Positions 52,871 through 64,000 of a stretch of 64,000 bases of DNA are shown in pieces. The notes beneath the pieces are model-generated. The model did no database searches. It was given only the letters and a program-made list of their open reading frames with translations, and had not been told where the DNA came from. The DNA lies in contig CM069432.1 of NCBI GenBank assembly GCA_035610365.1, positions 78,744,520 through 78,808,519 on the forward strand. Reading direction: 5' to 3'. This stretch comes from Aquatica leii. Lineage: Eukaryota > Arthropoda > Insecta > Coleoptera > Lampyridae. Made by a program: the position numbers and the translations under genes. Each line of letters starts with the position of its first letter. Within the stretch, counting starts at the first letter, position 1.

Positions 52871-55800
52871 CCAGAGAAAATTTACAAGATCCCATCAAGG
52901 TTTTATTGTGGACAATGATGGTAAAATTAGATTAAGTTTTTGAAATATTTATAAGCACTTAGTGCTCAATGATATAGACCAGGGACAATATTTTTTCATC
53001 TTTTTGTTTTTTTTTTGTTTCCTCGGAATAACTGCATATTCGGAAAACTTTTATGTTGACGAGAGTTAAATTTTACTTTTGCAAGAACATTTTTTAAAGT
53101 CGTAATATTTTCTTTTCAATTTTAAATAATCATTCTTTGTATATTTAAGTTCCTTTTTAATATGCTCCAATTGTTATTTAAGTTTTACAAAAAGCTTAGG
53201 TTATTTCGTTAACGTTTTTTTTTGAAAATCCGTCAGCTTCAAAATCTGAAAATAAATGTTATTTGCAATTGATAAGCCAGTTTGACATTTTTCTGGTATC
53301 AGAAAGCAAACTTTTACATTCTGCGGTATTTCTGAATTTTTTTCTGGCGTTGTTTGCTCGGAAAATTGTAACTGAGTATGCCTCTTTTATAAAACGATTT
53401 TCGGAAACATATTTTTTTAAATAGTTTCTGGAGACAGAAATCTTAGTGAAAGATTACCTAAAATAAAATATTCAGTCACATATTTATTTACTGTTATATT
53501 CTTTTAAAATTGTTATTTCAGTCTTAAGTTGATTTTGCATTTCTTAATTAAATCGTATTTCGTTTTTATGTACGTGCGTGAGACGTGTAGTCAAATACGT
53601 ACAAAAATTTGTACGATACCGAATACAAATGTTTGGCTAAAGCCTTGTTAGACAAAATTTGAAGTACCACTTCTATGAAACAACGTACTGATTTTTAGGT
53701 AAACGTACTTTTTACACTAACTTCGAACGTTGACTTCGAACAAAACGAATTTTAAAACTGCTTAAACTAAGGATGTTTATTCGTAGGAGAAACTAAGATT
53801 TTACAAACAATTCGATTGTTATATATTTTTATTTTTGTGTATGAACGGATAGCAGCAACCCTAGCTTTAGTAATGAAAATTTTGTTATAATTATTTTTTA
53901 AAGAAAACTTACTGAAATCAGTTACAAAAGTACCGATTTACTTTTAGTTTAGCAAAAGTACCTACTGAACTCGGTACGAATTTTGACTTCGGCACAACAT
54001 TGTTATTCCTACATCTCGGACATATTTTTGTTATTATTATTTAGTAATCGCACGGCGAGATATCAAATTTACAAATATTCGATAACAATTCGTTTAGTCA
54101 GGAGCAACCGAAACTCAAGGTTGTCATGTGACGTGAGTGAAAGAGAAGAATTGAGTGTGTACATTTTTAAGCCTTAAATAGGGTTACATTTTAAAACTAA
54201 CGCTTTAATTAATTACGCTATATATGATTATTTATTTTGTAAAAAATGCTTAAATTTCAGTAAAGTTCCATAACTTTAAAGCGTTGTTGTGTTTTGTTCA
54301 TTTTGATTTTTTACAATAAATAACAGAAATAATAGATGTCATTTATCTGACGAAAAGAAAAATACAAAAAACTGATTTTTATACCAATAAATAGCTATTT
54401 TATAAGTTCAATACACAACTGAAACAATTTTAAAATTGACGAGTTGATAACAAAAACTGAAAAACCTGTTTTGTCGTAATGTCACGTAACTAATAAGATA
54501 AAAACATATCTGGCCAAAGAAATTAAAATTAAAAAAATGTGATTTTTAAGTACCTACAACCGTTTTCTGTGGAGTCTTAGAAGCAGTAAGCTAAAGATTC
54601 GTTGTATTCGTTTCTTTTGTCCCAATTCCCTCACATTATCCCAAGTTATATCGTTATTTAATATAATCTTAATATCCTTCTCTTGGCAAGTAATGCTCAA
54701 TACCTACTTGTGGCACTTGCTGTACAAGTAAAATGCATTGAACATCTGCTAATTTATATGAAAGAACTGAGACAGTATTAGTATTTTCAAGGCAGACGAT
54801 ACATTTTATTTGGCTAAACTTGAGCACACCCGAATTAAAAATATGTACTTATTGTATTCACAAAACAGACAAGCAATTTAACATACTGTGCTTGAATAAA
54901 TTATAACTACTAACAGAAACAATTGAACAATTAAAAGAATAATAATCGAAAGATTAATACAATGAAAAATCGATTCAACAGAAAGTTCATCGTAAAGGGC
55001 ACGAAACATATTACGATTGTATTAGCAATGTCAATTTAAACTTTTTGGGTTAGAACTTAAAACAATTCAATTTCACTTACCTCAACGTTTAATCCATTTT
55101 GCTAATCTTGAACTCTCATGTTTGACTGATGAAAACAGATAAAATTTTAATTGCGGCGTTTTCCTTTTTGAATTCTCACAATTTTTGTAAACACGTTTAT
55201 TTCCCGACGTTTTCTACCTAACCAGCTATTTGATTAGAGAAATATTAAATTATTAATCTTAGAAATATTTCCTTATTAGTTTCCAATTCTAGTTTAAAAA
55301 TGCAGATAGATTTTACCAATATTTTGCAATCTGTATTCTATTTCGTATTCTACAAAACTTTGGTTATGTTTGGGTTATATTTTAATACATATAAAACAAT
55401 GAACTAATTAACGATATACGTTATGCAGATTTAACAGGTTGCTTTTTAATTAAATGTTTTTACAGTGACATCTGGTGTTTGTATCCTAAAACTAGCGTTT
55501 TTTTAATTTTGGATGCAACCAATAGATGCGCTACGGTATTCTTGCATCCAAAGGTGGGAGTAAAAAATTTACATTGGATTGGCCTACTATAACATTAATA
55601 TACAATGATATTACGTAACTTAAAGTATTCAAAATTGCCGCCGAAATAATGTTTACTTGGAATGTACTGTCAAAATAAAAGCGCCCTTGGTCACGCCCTT
55701 TCGCTTCACTTGCTTGCTTATGTCAACTGTATTAATGCTTTATCTGCGCATTAAACATAATTTAGTCTACATACAACTGATTACATTACATTTTATTTTG

Positions 55801-56201
55801 ACTATTTCAACTAAAAAAAAAATTACAATAAAACAGATACACATAACATAACATCGGAGAATAAAATGTCCACCAGTGCCATAAAGAGAGAAGTGCTTGT
55901 AGCAATTGTCTAATTTCCGCCGCATCGTTTAAATAAGAAAATTTTTTTTTGTTTTGGTACTCTAACAAGTACTTTAAAGAACTCGTTTGAGTTGTCTAAA
56001 ATAACACTTTACAGCATCCGAAATGTGGTTTTGTTAAATTGGCAATACTGATATTTGACAATTAAAATACAGCAACCCAACTATCCAACATGTCAAATTT
56101 AAAACGTTGCCAACTTATTATTAAAAAAAAAATCCTAACCAATAAAATAAAAGTAAATACGTAATTTGAATTAATTGTTTTCATATAATTTCCAACATAG
56201 A
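52871..56201. other. AT-rich stretch, no gene recognised
   Basis: The first ~500 bp may hold eroded N-terminal sequence of the P-like transposase (a minus-strand AECKSLLSDTRKMSNWL frame near 53,250-53,310). Elsewhere only an 11-bp inverted repeat TTTGGATGCAA (55,508-55,518 and 55,542-55,552) was noticed. Confidence 0.45.
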
Positions 56202-56348
56202 AAAAATAGTATAAAGTACACGTTTCATAAGACATTTTAGCGCACTCGACCATTAGAAAACTACCCGCTTAGCCGGTCGTTTTCTAAACTTTGGTCTCGT
56301 GCGCTAAAATTCTCCCTTATGAAACCAGTTATTTAATATACTATTTTA
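56202..56348. repeat. Long imperfect palindrome
   Basis: The left half (AATAGTATAAAGTACACGTTTCATAAGACATTTTAGCGCACTCG region) is matched in reverse complement by the right half. The tip is TTAGAAAACTACCCGCTTAG / CCGGTCGTTTTCTAA. A diverged relative is at 62,205-62,335, in the same orientation. It could be a foldback MITE. Confidence 0.75.
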
Positions 56349-56908
56349 GTTTTAGGAATATGAATCATGATTGCATGTGATTTGTATTCAATATTTGGTT
56401 GGTCAATTCTTCCTATCGACAAGCACCATTGTTCCCATTATTAAAATCACCTAAAAAAATATCATCACATTTCTTCTTCTAGTATTTTAGATTTTTTGGT
56501 ACGTAACCTGCAGATGTTCGCTTTAACAGAGCTTGTAATTTATTGTATTTCGATATATCAACATCCTCGTACATATTTAAACAACATTTCAACATTGAAT
56601 TATGAGGCGCCGTTTGTACCATAAATATTTTTACATATATATATTAAATAAAGCCAATATATTAAAAATTTTTAAAAAATAATATATATCATCCAAATAT
56701 AAAAACATATCAGGTAATACGAGTACAGATATATCTAAAATTTGAGGACGAAATATATAAAACTTCAGCTTTGAATATGAACCACTAGTGGCGCTGTATC
56801 TAGAAACAAAATTGGCAACAGCGTAGATGTTGATGCATCTATTACTGCTATTACTTATTGTTTACCTTTTAACTGTTAGACAAAGATCTGTTTTCTGTTA
56901 GATTTCAA

Positions 56909-57152
56909 ATGGATATAGAAGAGTTTATGTTGGAATTGGTTCGATGTTTTGAAGTGGCATATAGTTATCGATATGAACAACCTCAGCCAGATATACGAGT
57001 ATTATCCGAATATGCCTATAAACTAGAAACTAATTGCCATACCTTAAAAATCCTAATACAAAGTGCATGTAATGATCTTCAGCAACTACTTCTAAGAATT
57101 TATGAGACCAATTTAAGTCTGTTTAGATCAATACAAACAATCTTACACGATG
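56909..57152 (+). CDS. Possible first exon of an unknown gene, partly inside the foldback
   Basis: An open frame from ATG 56,909 encodes about 81 residues (MDIEEFMLELVRCFEVAYSY..., predicted helical, no motif I recognise) up to a consensus donor ATG|GTAAGT at 57,152/57,153. The first ~20 codons lie in the foldback arm and so are also present inverted at 57,422-57,480. It may be the 5' exon of the DNA element whose end was duplicated. No later exon was recognised, and coding status is uncertain. Confidence 0.3.
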
Positions 57153-57700
57153 GTAAGTTATGTTTAATATGCTGCATTATAGTGTAAATGAAACCATTTT
57201 ACAATTTGCATCGATCTGTATTGAAGAAAGCTTTGAGTACGAAGTTGGGGAATTGTATCCACAGATTGAAATATGTCTTTATTTAATTACGTGAATAACG
57301 AAATAGTGTTATTTGTCGAAACACTTCTTTGGTAATGATCTATGTCGACTATTAGAGTTTTTCAGACATGTAAAAATTATGCCATCCCTAATCTACAAGC
57401 TTTACATGGTTAAACTTATTGTATATGCCACTTCAAAACATCGAACCAATTCCAACATAAACTCTTCTATATCCATTTGAAATCTAACAGAAAACAGATC
57501 TTTGTCTAACAGTTAAAAGGTAAACAATAAGTAATAGCAGTAATAGATGCATCAACATCTACGCTGTTGCCAATTTTGTTTCTAGATACAGCGCCACTAG
57601 TGGTTCATATTCAAAGCTGAAGTTTTATATATTTCGTCCTCAAATTTTATATATATCTGTACTCGTATTACCTGATATGTTTTTATATTTGGATGATATA

Positions 57701-58237
57701 TGTCAGAGGCACCGAATTTAAGCCTGGCTACAGCTATGAATACACGTGCACTTATTTGTTTGTGTTCCCATAAATTATGTTTCAAATGTTTAGTCTTTGT
57801 AACTTAATAACTTAGAATCAACCAATAAGGATTTGATATTTTCTAATATTGCCTTTTATGGGCATAGGAACGCGCGTGAAATTATGATTCATGCGGACGG
57901 AACGGCACTAGCTAGAAAATGTAACTTGTAAGAGGGCAGATGGAAATGAGATTTGGTGGTGACAACTGAATAAGATAAAAGAGCTAGTGTCGGATCGTTT
58001 GTTCCAGTGTTGATCATTAAACGTTTATAAATTTAATTTTTATATTAATGAAATCGGTTTTGTTTGTTTGTGTTAATGACTTTGTTTGAAATTTGTAATC
58101 GTAACTTTTGCTATAGTAAATAAATTGCGTAAACGGTCAGTGTCGTGCGTTATTCACTGGTAATAAATTATCGATGCAGTCTAACCCAGTACAAACGCCC
58201 AGCGGAGTCCCCCTTTATTTTCGATGCGTCTCTGACA
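57701..58237 (+). repeat. 5' LTR of the 57.7-61.8 kb element
   Basis: 537 bp, TGTCAGAGGCACCG ... GATGCGTCTCTGACA, near-identical to 61,238-61,774. Confidence 0.92.
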
Positions 58238-58257
58238 TCAGAAGTGGGATGAGGACT
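58238..58257 (+). other. Primer-binding site, tRNA-Leu type
   Basis: TCAGAAGTGGGATGAGGAC starts directly after the 5' LTR. TCAGAAGTGGGAT is the complement of the 3' part of insect tRNA-Leu used by several Gypsy families. Confidence 0.65.
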
Positions 58258-59569
58258 GCAAATTGATAATAATGATCCGTTGCGAAAAAGTGCAAGTGAA
58301 AGTGAAAATTGTAGTGCAACTCTAGAAAGAGTAAAATTGCTACAACAGTTATTGTTAGTTATCTTATAAGTCACCAAGTTCGATAAATTTTACAAATGTA
58401 AAATTGCCAACGTATTTTAAAAATGCAGAAAGTTGATGCACTATTTTTGATTTGGATGGAATACTTACGTGACCGAAACAAATTGTTTTAATTCAACTGT
58501 TTTCTGAAACCGTAAATGGAAATTTTAATGTTGCCATAAACACCCAATTAATTGATGCAACGCTTTCGACAATACAGAATATTCAGAATGTATTCACATT
58601 TTAAAAAGTGATTTATTATTTGGCGTAATTGTAATCCGCTACGTTAAGGGCACGTGTACCATATTACAAAGAAGACTCGCTAAGCGACCGGCGCTATTTC
58701 TTTCTGGTCATCAAACTAGATCGAAGCGTCGAGTATTGTCACCGTCTTTTAAAAATGAAGGAGCTGGACGTCTTGAACTTCAATGAAGACACCGCAGTGT
58801 ATCGCCGCTTAGAAACTCGATAGGGGTTCGTGACCCTGTGGCAACCCAGGCCATGCTTCCGAATGCTGTAGTTAAAATCTGGTGAGATCTTTCCTGTTTA
58901 TTTAATTTGGATTGTCATTCTTATAAACAAAAATATTGCCGTTTATGAAGTGGCAAATGTTTGAACGACATAACTACCTTAGATAAAAAAAAAAAATGTC
59001 ACTATTACATTGCCAAATGATTTTTATACAGACAAACATTATAATTAGTAAAAGTTTGATAAAACAAAATTTTAATTTGAAAATTAATTGAACTGATTTT
59101 ATTGATTAAACATTTAAATTTACCTGAATGAAGATGCAAATTTTGAATTAAAAAGAAAGGTTGTTCATACTGTTTTTGTGTTAATCACAGGAAGTTTAAT
59201 TCTAACACAATAAGTGTCTACCAGAAAAATATCCGTCACCTTTAATTAGAAATCAAATTATTGCTTACACAATGCATACTATTTTGTGTGTAAACCGGTG
59301 TAAACATTGAAATTATTTACATTAAGGATGATTTATTTCTTTTTCATCTTTTGTATGACTAAATTTTTAAAACGCATTTAAATTGTCGTGAAAACTTTTG
59401 TTAAAGCAAGTTTTGGATTACCGTAAACAAAAGTAAAATTTAAATTAAAAAGTCGATTATGTTGCTTCTGTAAGAGTTAAAAAAATTGCGTTAATCTTCA
59501 AACAACGTCTGTACTGCGATGAGGCAAATAATAAAGTAATTCCCTGTCTAACGTCCGACCCGTTTCAAC
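58258..59569 (+). other. Retrotransposon interior, decayed, no domain recognised
   Basis: Expected position of gag and the start of pol. A plus-strand fragment near 58,720-58,790 (SFKNEGAGRLEL, or MKELDVLNFNEDTA in another frame) may be gag-derived, but no zinc knuckle, protease or RT motif could be read. Confidence 0.4.
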
Positions 59570-60090
59570 TATTTTTAATCTGGACTTACCGATAGAACTG
59601 CATACAGATGCTAGCTCAGTTGGTTATGGTGCTGTACTTTTTCAAAAAAAAAGAGAAGCTAAAATTCATTCTGTTGCGTATTTTAGTAAACGTACTACTG
59701 GTTTAGAATCTCGACACGATTCTTATGAGCTTGAAACTCTAGCAGTCAAAGCTGCAAGGTATTTTTCGTCAAAATCTTTCAGGCCGTTATTTTACAGTCA
59801 TTCAAGATTGAACTATCTTAAATCATCTCGTATAAAACAGGACTTTACACCACGAGCCCATCGTTGGTGGTCATTTTTGCAGGCCTTTAACTTCGACATT
59901 CTTTATTGCGAAGGAAGCATGCTGATTTCTTTTTACGAAATCCAGCTACATCAAGTAAAGAAGTGTCTACTTTATCATCACCCAAATCTAAAAATGACTC
60001 AACTTATATGATTCAGGTTAACGACTTATATTTCGACTGGCTGAAAGTTTCTCAACAACGTGATGATAATAGCTTGGTTCAGTTAATTGC
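59570..60090 (+). pseudogene. Gypsy-type RNase H fragment
   Basis: Degrades RNA in the RNA:DNA hybrid during reverse transcription. In one plus-strand frame: LPIELHTDASSVGYGAVLFQ (about 59,586-59,645, catalytic aspartate in HTDAS), VAYFSKRT (about 59,671-59,694), RHDSYELETLAVKAARYF (about 59,713-59,766, with the catalytic glutamate) and TPRAHRWWSFLQAFNFDILY (about 59,848-59,907), the standard end of Gypsy RNase H. The RT before it and the integrase after it are gone. The frame runs out as the minisatellite begins. Confidence 0.85.
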
Positions 60091-61045
60091 CGCTTTGTGT
60101 TGATCCTGGTTTGTATAACCAGATGAGGCAGTTGTGCCGCTTTGTGTTGATCCTGGTTTGTATAACCAGATGAGGCAGCCGCTTTGTGTTGATCCTGGTT
60201 TGTATAACCAGATGAGGCAGTTGTGCCGCTTTGTGTTGATCCTGGTTTGTATAACCAGATGAGGCAGCCGCTTTGTGTTGATCCTGGTTTGTATAACCAG
60301 ATGAGGCAGTTGTGCCGCTTTGTGTTGATCCTGGTTTGTATAACCAGATGAGGCAGTTGTGCCGCTTTGTGTTGATCCTGGTTTGTATAACCAGACGAGG
60401 CAGCTGCCTTGTGTTGATCCTGGTTTGTATAACCAGATGAGGCAGTTGTGCCGCTTTGTGTTGATCCTGGTTTGTATAACCAGATGAGGCAGTTGTGCCG
60501 CTTTGTGTTGATCCTGGTTTGTATAACCAGATGAGGCAGCCGCTTTGTGTTGATCCTGGTTTGTATAACCAGATGAGGCAGTTGTGCCGCTTTGTGTTGA
60601 TCCTGGTTTGTATAACCAGATGAGGCAGCCGCTTTGTGTTGATCCTGGTTTGTATAACCAGATGAGGCAGTTGTGCCGCTTTGTGTTGATCCTGGTTTGT
60701 ATAACCAGATGAGGCAGTTGTGCCGCTTTGTGTTGATCCTGGTTTGTATAACCAGATGAGGCAGTCGTGCCGCTTTGTGTTGATCCTGGTTTGTATAACC
60801 AAATGAGGCAGTTGTGCCGCTTTGTGTTGATCCTGGTTTGTATAACCAGATGAAGCAGTTGTGTCGCTTTTTGTTCATCCTGGTTTGCTTAACCAGATGA
60901 GGCAATTGTGTCGCTTTGTGTTGATCCTGGTTTGCATAACCAGATGAGGAAGTTGTGCCGCTTTGTGTTTATACTGGTTTGTATTACCAGATAAGGAGTT
61001 GTGCCGCTTTTTGTGTTGATCCTGGTATGTACAACCTGATGAGGC
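60091..61045 (+). repeat. Minisatellite, about 21 copies of a 42/47-bp unit
   Basis: The unit is CCGCTTTGTGTTGATCCTGG followed by TTTGTATAACCAGATGAGGC AG, with or without a further TTGTG (47 or 42 bp). I count about 21 occurrences. Central units are almost identical; the last four (from about 60,850) are diverged. Each unit contains a CTGGTT-TGTAT-AACCAG hairpin. It lies between the RNase H fragment and the 3' LTR of a retrotransposon. Confidence 0.92.
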
Positions 61046-61237
61046 AATAATGCCGCCCTGTTGCCAAATTAGATTTTTTTGTTTGATGTAACTTAAAATT
61101 GTTACTTGATCTACTTCTTGATGTTTTCTATTTCGTCAGAATGGACGAGCGGTATCAATTGAAATGGCATTGTTATTTACGTTGCAGCAACTTTCTTTTA
61201 CAATTGCCCGAGGACGTGCAAAATGTCAGAATGGCCG

Positions 61238-61774
61238 TGTCAGAGGCACCGAATTTAAGCCTGGCTACAGCTATGAATACACGTGCACTTATTTGTTTGT
61301 GTTCCCATAAATTATGTTTCAAATGTTTAGTCTTTGTAACTTAATAACTTAGAATCAACCAATAAGGATTTGATATTTTCTAATATTGCCTTTTATGGGC
61401 ATAGGAACGCGCGTGAAATTATGATTCATGCGGACGGAACGGCACTAGCTAGAAAATGTAACTTGTAAGAGGGCAGATGGAAATGAGATTTGGTGGTGAC
61501 AACTGAATAAGATAAAAGAGCTAGTGTCGGATCGTTTGTTCCAGTGTTGATCATTAAACGTTTATAAATTTAATTTTTATATTAATGAAATCGGTTTTGT
61601 TTGTTTGTGTTAATGACTTTGTTTGAAATTTGTAATCGTAACTTTTGCTATAGTAAATAAATTGCGTAAACGGTCAGTGTCGTGCGTTATTCACTGGTAA
61701 TAAATTATCGATGCAGTCTAACCCAGTACAAACGCCCAGCGGAGCCCCCCTTTATTTTCGATGCGTCTCTGACA
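61238..61774 (+). repeat. 3' LTR of the 57.7-61.8 kb element
   Basis: 537 bp, near-identical to 57,701-58,237, followed by TATA and then the rest of the foldback arm. Confidence 0.92.
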
Positions 61775-61868
61775 TATATATTATTTTTTTAAAATTTTTA
61801 ATATATTGGCTTTATTTAATATATATATCTAAAAATATTTATGGTACAAATGGCGCCTCATATTGAAT

Positions 61869-62204
61869 AGTCGATGGTTTATATATTTTTTTGTTGTATA
61901 TCAAAATACTAGCAAAATACGAAAGCATAACGTTTTCAGATACTACTTTAATTTTGATGCCGTTCCACCATTCTTAAAATTTATTAAATTATTTTTCATG
62001 TTGTGCACGAGATTTATTCGGAAGCAAATTGCTGACTTCATTTTCAGCAATTTCTCTAATTTCAGATGGTGTACACAGAAAAATCACTCATTTTTATTTT
62101 AACTTTAATAAAATATGAAAACAAAAGCTAACAATTTTAAATTTAATTTTTTACCAACAATAACACAAAATTCACTAAAGTTTTAAAACTACAATTTTTC
62201 ATTT
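61869..62204. other. AT-rich stretch, no gene recognised
   Basis: No recognisable motif; it may be a diverged continuation of the foldback arm toward the palindrome at 62,205. Confidence 0.4.
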
Positions 62205-62335
62205 AAAAAGAGCATATTTTGCATTTGTCCTTTAGAAAACTCGCCGCGTTGCGCTTCGTTTTCTAAACTTGGACTCGTGCAAACAATAATGCTATATGAA
62301 ACTTGTTTTTTAATATACTATTGAACTCAATGTTA
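62205..62335. repeat. Diverged relative of the palindrome at 56,202-56,348
   Basis: Shares TTAGAAAACT ... GTTTTCTAAACTT, ACTCGTGC and ATGAAAC ... TTTAATATACTAT with 56,253-56,345. The hairpin tip TTAGAAAAC / GTTTTCTAA is preserved with GCG-TTG-CGC at its top. Confidence 0.6.
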
Positions 62336-64000
62336 ATTATTACCATTTAAAAATTAGTTACTTATCAATCGTTAACAACCCAGTAATAGATTTTTATAAA
62401 TTGAAAAATGTTAAACAATAGACATTTTTATTTATATTAAATAATTATGACAAAAATTTAAAATGGAGCCATAAACCTAATTGCGGCGACGTAAATTCCT
62501 TTTTGTTAAAAACAAACATCACTATTAAAAGCAAAATGTAATGTAATATGATCAGGTCAAAGTCATACGGTTATTACTCTTATCGCGGTTAAGCAAAAAC
62601 GAATGTCAAGCAGTGAATGCTAATTACAAGTTGTAATTGCAGAGTACGTACAACACTGAATAAGCGTAAATTCATGATTATTTCATACTTACGCAATAAT
62701 TATTTCACAATATTTCTAAGATTGCTAGTAAAAAACTAAATCAACTTCTAGTAAATTCCGCTTTTCTCATTATCACAATAGTTTCATCATAAAGATATAT
62801 TTCTATATAATATACATATGTATATTAGAGTAATATAATACCTATATATATATTATATATATATTAGGCAAAGTTATGCATTGCTACAAACAATTAAAAA
62901 ATCAGCGAAAAAGCATGCAAAATGTATCGCGACAGATTTATATTCCAAGAACATGCCAACAGTTGAAATTGGAAAAAGTAAAGGAAATGCGGCAGTTCTT
63001 AAAAATCAGTATATAGACCGGGTTAGGTACATAAGCTATAGATGTGCCCGAGTGAATTTTTAATGATCCCAAGCGCTTCATTCCCGTAGGCTCTTTTTGA
63101 TAGAAAGAAACTCCCAGAAAGTTATTTGGGCAACTTATTTACACCGATAAAAACCCGCAACATTCTGTAATCAATGTAATATTTTTCCTGCAAATACTCA
63201 GTCGCGTCACTCTATAAATTCTCCATGGGATTTAATCTGAGATTTGAGCTGGACGCCGTTCCTAGATTATTTTCATAGGTGCCGATAGCTGCCCTGTTAG
63301 TGTGCACATTCAGCGCAAACTGTGCACATTTGAAAAGAGCAAAACATTAAAAATAAGTATTTATTCAACAATAACATATGATCAACAGATATTTTAAATA
63401 AAACAAACAAAATAAAATAGCTATATCCACATTTACCCGCGTGTATTCCTTTACACTCAAATTACCCATAAAGCGGATAATTGTCAACCTGGACAATTTC
63501 CGACGTTGTCACATTTCAATTTTCCCCCAAATACAAAACTTTTCTAAGCTAATTGTTCTTTTTTCTTAAAAAAATAGCAAAACATTGTGCTTCTTTTGGC
63601 ACAATTGTGCACTTAAGAACAGTACTGATTTATGAACATTGAGGTAGTTATGCATCAACGATTCCTGAACAACCTGCGCCATATGCTTGGAGTCGTTGTC
63701 TTAATAAAACTTGGAATTCCAAGTTTTTCTGTACTTTGCTTTGAATTTTGATTTAAAATGTTTATATGCGTTTCCTTATCCATGATATACTCCGTGTTTC
63801 ACAACAAGTTTCAAATTTTTACTTTACAGCTCTCGTTGGGTTTTTTCTAAACTATTCTTCGGCCATCTCATTCAAAAAGGTAAAATTTGAACTCGCATTT
63901 TACTGTTATTTCATTGAGAAGAAGTTTCTTGCGAGCTACAGGACTATTGTAACTTGTAAGTTGGTAGTTTGACGCTCTTTCTAAATTCTTCAAAGAGCAC
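62336..64000. other. AT-rich stretch, no gene recognised
   Basis: Contains an AT-only palindromic patch (about 62,800-62,870: TATATATATTATATATATA). The open frame at 62,881-63,063 starts right after it and shows no known domain. No other structure seen. Confidence 0.45.

Larger units (their letters stand above)
57701..61774 (+). mobile_element. Internally deleted LTR retrotransposon (Ty3/Gypsy-like)
   Basis: Two 537-bp LTRs with TGTCAGAG...CTCTGACA ends are flanked by TATA (57,697-57,700 and 61,775-61,778). A tRNA-Leu-type primer site follows the 5' LTR. The interior (3.0 kb) keeps only an RNase H region (about 59,570-60,010) and a minisatellite. Gag, protease, most RT and integrase are missing or unrecognisable. 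The LTRs look nearly identical (one difference noticed, GGAGTCCCCC / GGAGCCCCCC), so it inserted recently and was probably mobilised in trans. Confidence 0.88.
56595..61868. repeat. Foldback with ~370-bp inverted arms (right arm interrupted)
   Basis: The left arm 56,595-56,968 is matched in reverse complement by 57,422-57,700 plus 61,775-61,868. The break in the right arm is the LTR retrotransposon 57,701-61,774 with a TATA duplication. The loop is 56,969-57,421. Arms agree closely (e.g. CGAACCAATTCCAACATAAA, GCGCCACTAGTGGTTCATAT). Such structure fits an inverted duplication or the ends of a DNA transposon. Confidence 0.85.

Noticed and set aside
60018..60905. Long minus-strand open frames (up to ~295 codons) of repeated WLYKPGSTQSG / HLVIQTRINTKR units
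   Set aside because: They arise from a stop-free minisatellite read in different frames. The unit lengths (42 and 47 bp) mix frames, and the DNA repeat explains the whole signal.
60091..61045. CRISPR-like array
   Set aside because: Units are contiguous with no unique spacers, and the context is a eukaryotic retrotransposon.
61099..61344. Plus-strand 81-codon frame before and into the 3' LTR
   Set aside because: Half of it is LTR sequence and no domain is recognisable; at most eroded pol.

Overview
This window looks like AT-rich arthropod (most likely insect) genomic DNA made almost entirely of transposable elements. Four things point that way: high AT content; eukaryotic-style introns with GT/AG borders inside transposase genes; the mix of families present (Bel/Pao, Ty3/Gypsy, Polinton/adintovirus-like, hAT with a TTF zinc finger, P-element/THAP, Mutator-like with SWIM finger, Tc1/IS630-type DDE, LINE, Penelope-like); and no recognisable conserved host gene, rRNA, tRNA or CRISPR array. 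Species cannot be decided from the sequence.

Layout. 1-4,640: decayed Bel/Pao retrotransposon (+) after AT-rich DNA. 7,305-18,132: the most notable object, a Polinton/adintovirus-like integrated virus element. It has ~158-bp terminal inverted repeats and a perfect 6-bp target duplication (CATACT). On the minus strand it carries decayed genes for a phospholipase-A2-domain protein, a core-like protein, an unidentified putative structural protein and a capsid-like protein. A LINE (about 10,957-12,358) and an autonomous-type hAT transposon (12,868-16,989, 8-bp duplication CTGATGCT) lie inside it. The hAT is itself interrupted by a 1,459-bp inverted-repeat element (14,741-16,199, 7-bp duplication CCGAACT). 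18,250-22,790: repeats and a THAP/P-element remnant. 23,055-35,354: an old Ty3/Gypsy element (Gypsy-2, minus) split into two complementary halves by a nest. In order, the nest is a short-TIR insertion, a ~490-bp repeat 'R', and a young full-length Gypsy (Gypsy-1, 27,075-32,658, minus) with two 546-bp LTRs that look identical. An uninterrupted copy of R at 39,574-40,065 shows the empty site. 38,412-38,680: a THAP-domain exon with one nonsense codon. 40,660-40,923: Penelope-like RT scrap. 42,056-45,851: Mutator-like element with long TIRs, C2H2 fingers, DDE transposase and SWIM finger, intron-containing and frameshifted. 45,852-48,340: Tc1/IS630-type transposase interrupted by a TTAA-flanked insertion. 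51,540-52,870: P-element transposase remnant (minus). 56,595-61,868: a foldback with ~370-bp arms, its right arm interrupted by a deleted LTR retrotransposon (57,701-61,774, two 537-bp LTRs). That retrotransposon contains a ~21-copy 42/47-bp minisatellite.

How it fits together: the window is a stratified transposon graveyard in which insertion order can be read from target duplications. Oldest layers are Bel/Pao, the P-like remnants, Gypsy-2 and the virus-like element. Intermediate are hAT, LINE, R and the MULE. Youngest are Gypsy-1 and the LTR element at 57.7-61.8 kb. Coordinates of decayed pieces are approximate where no sharp terminus is visible. All assignments come from motif reading by eye, without database searches.
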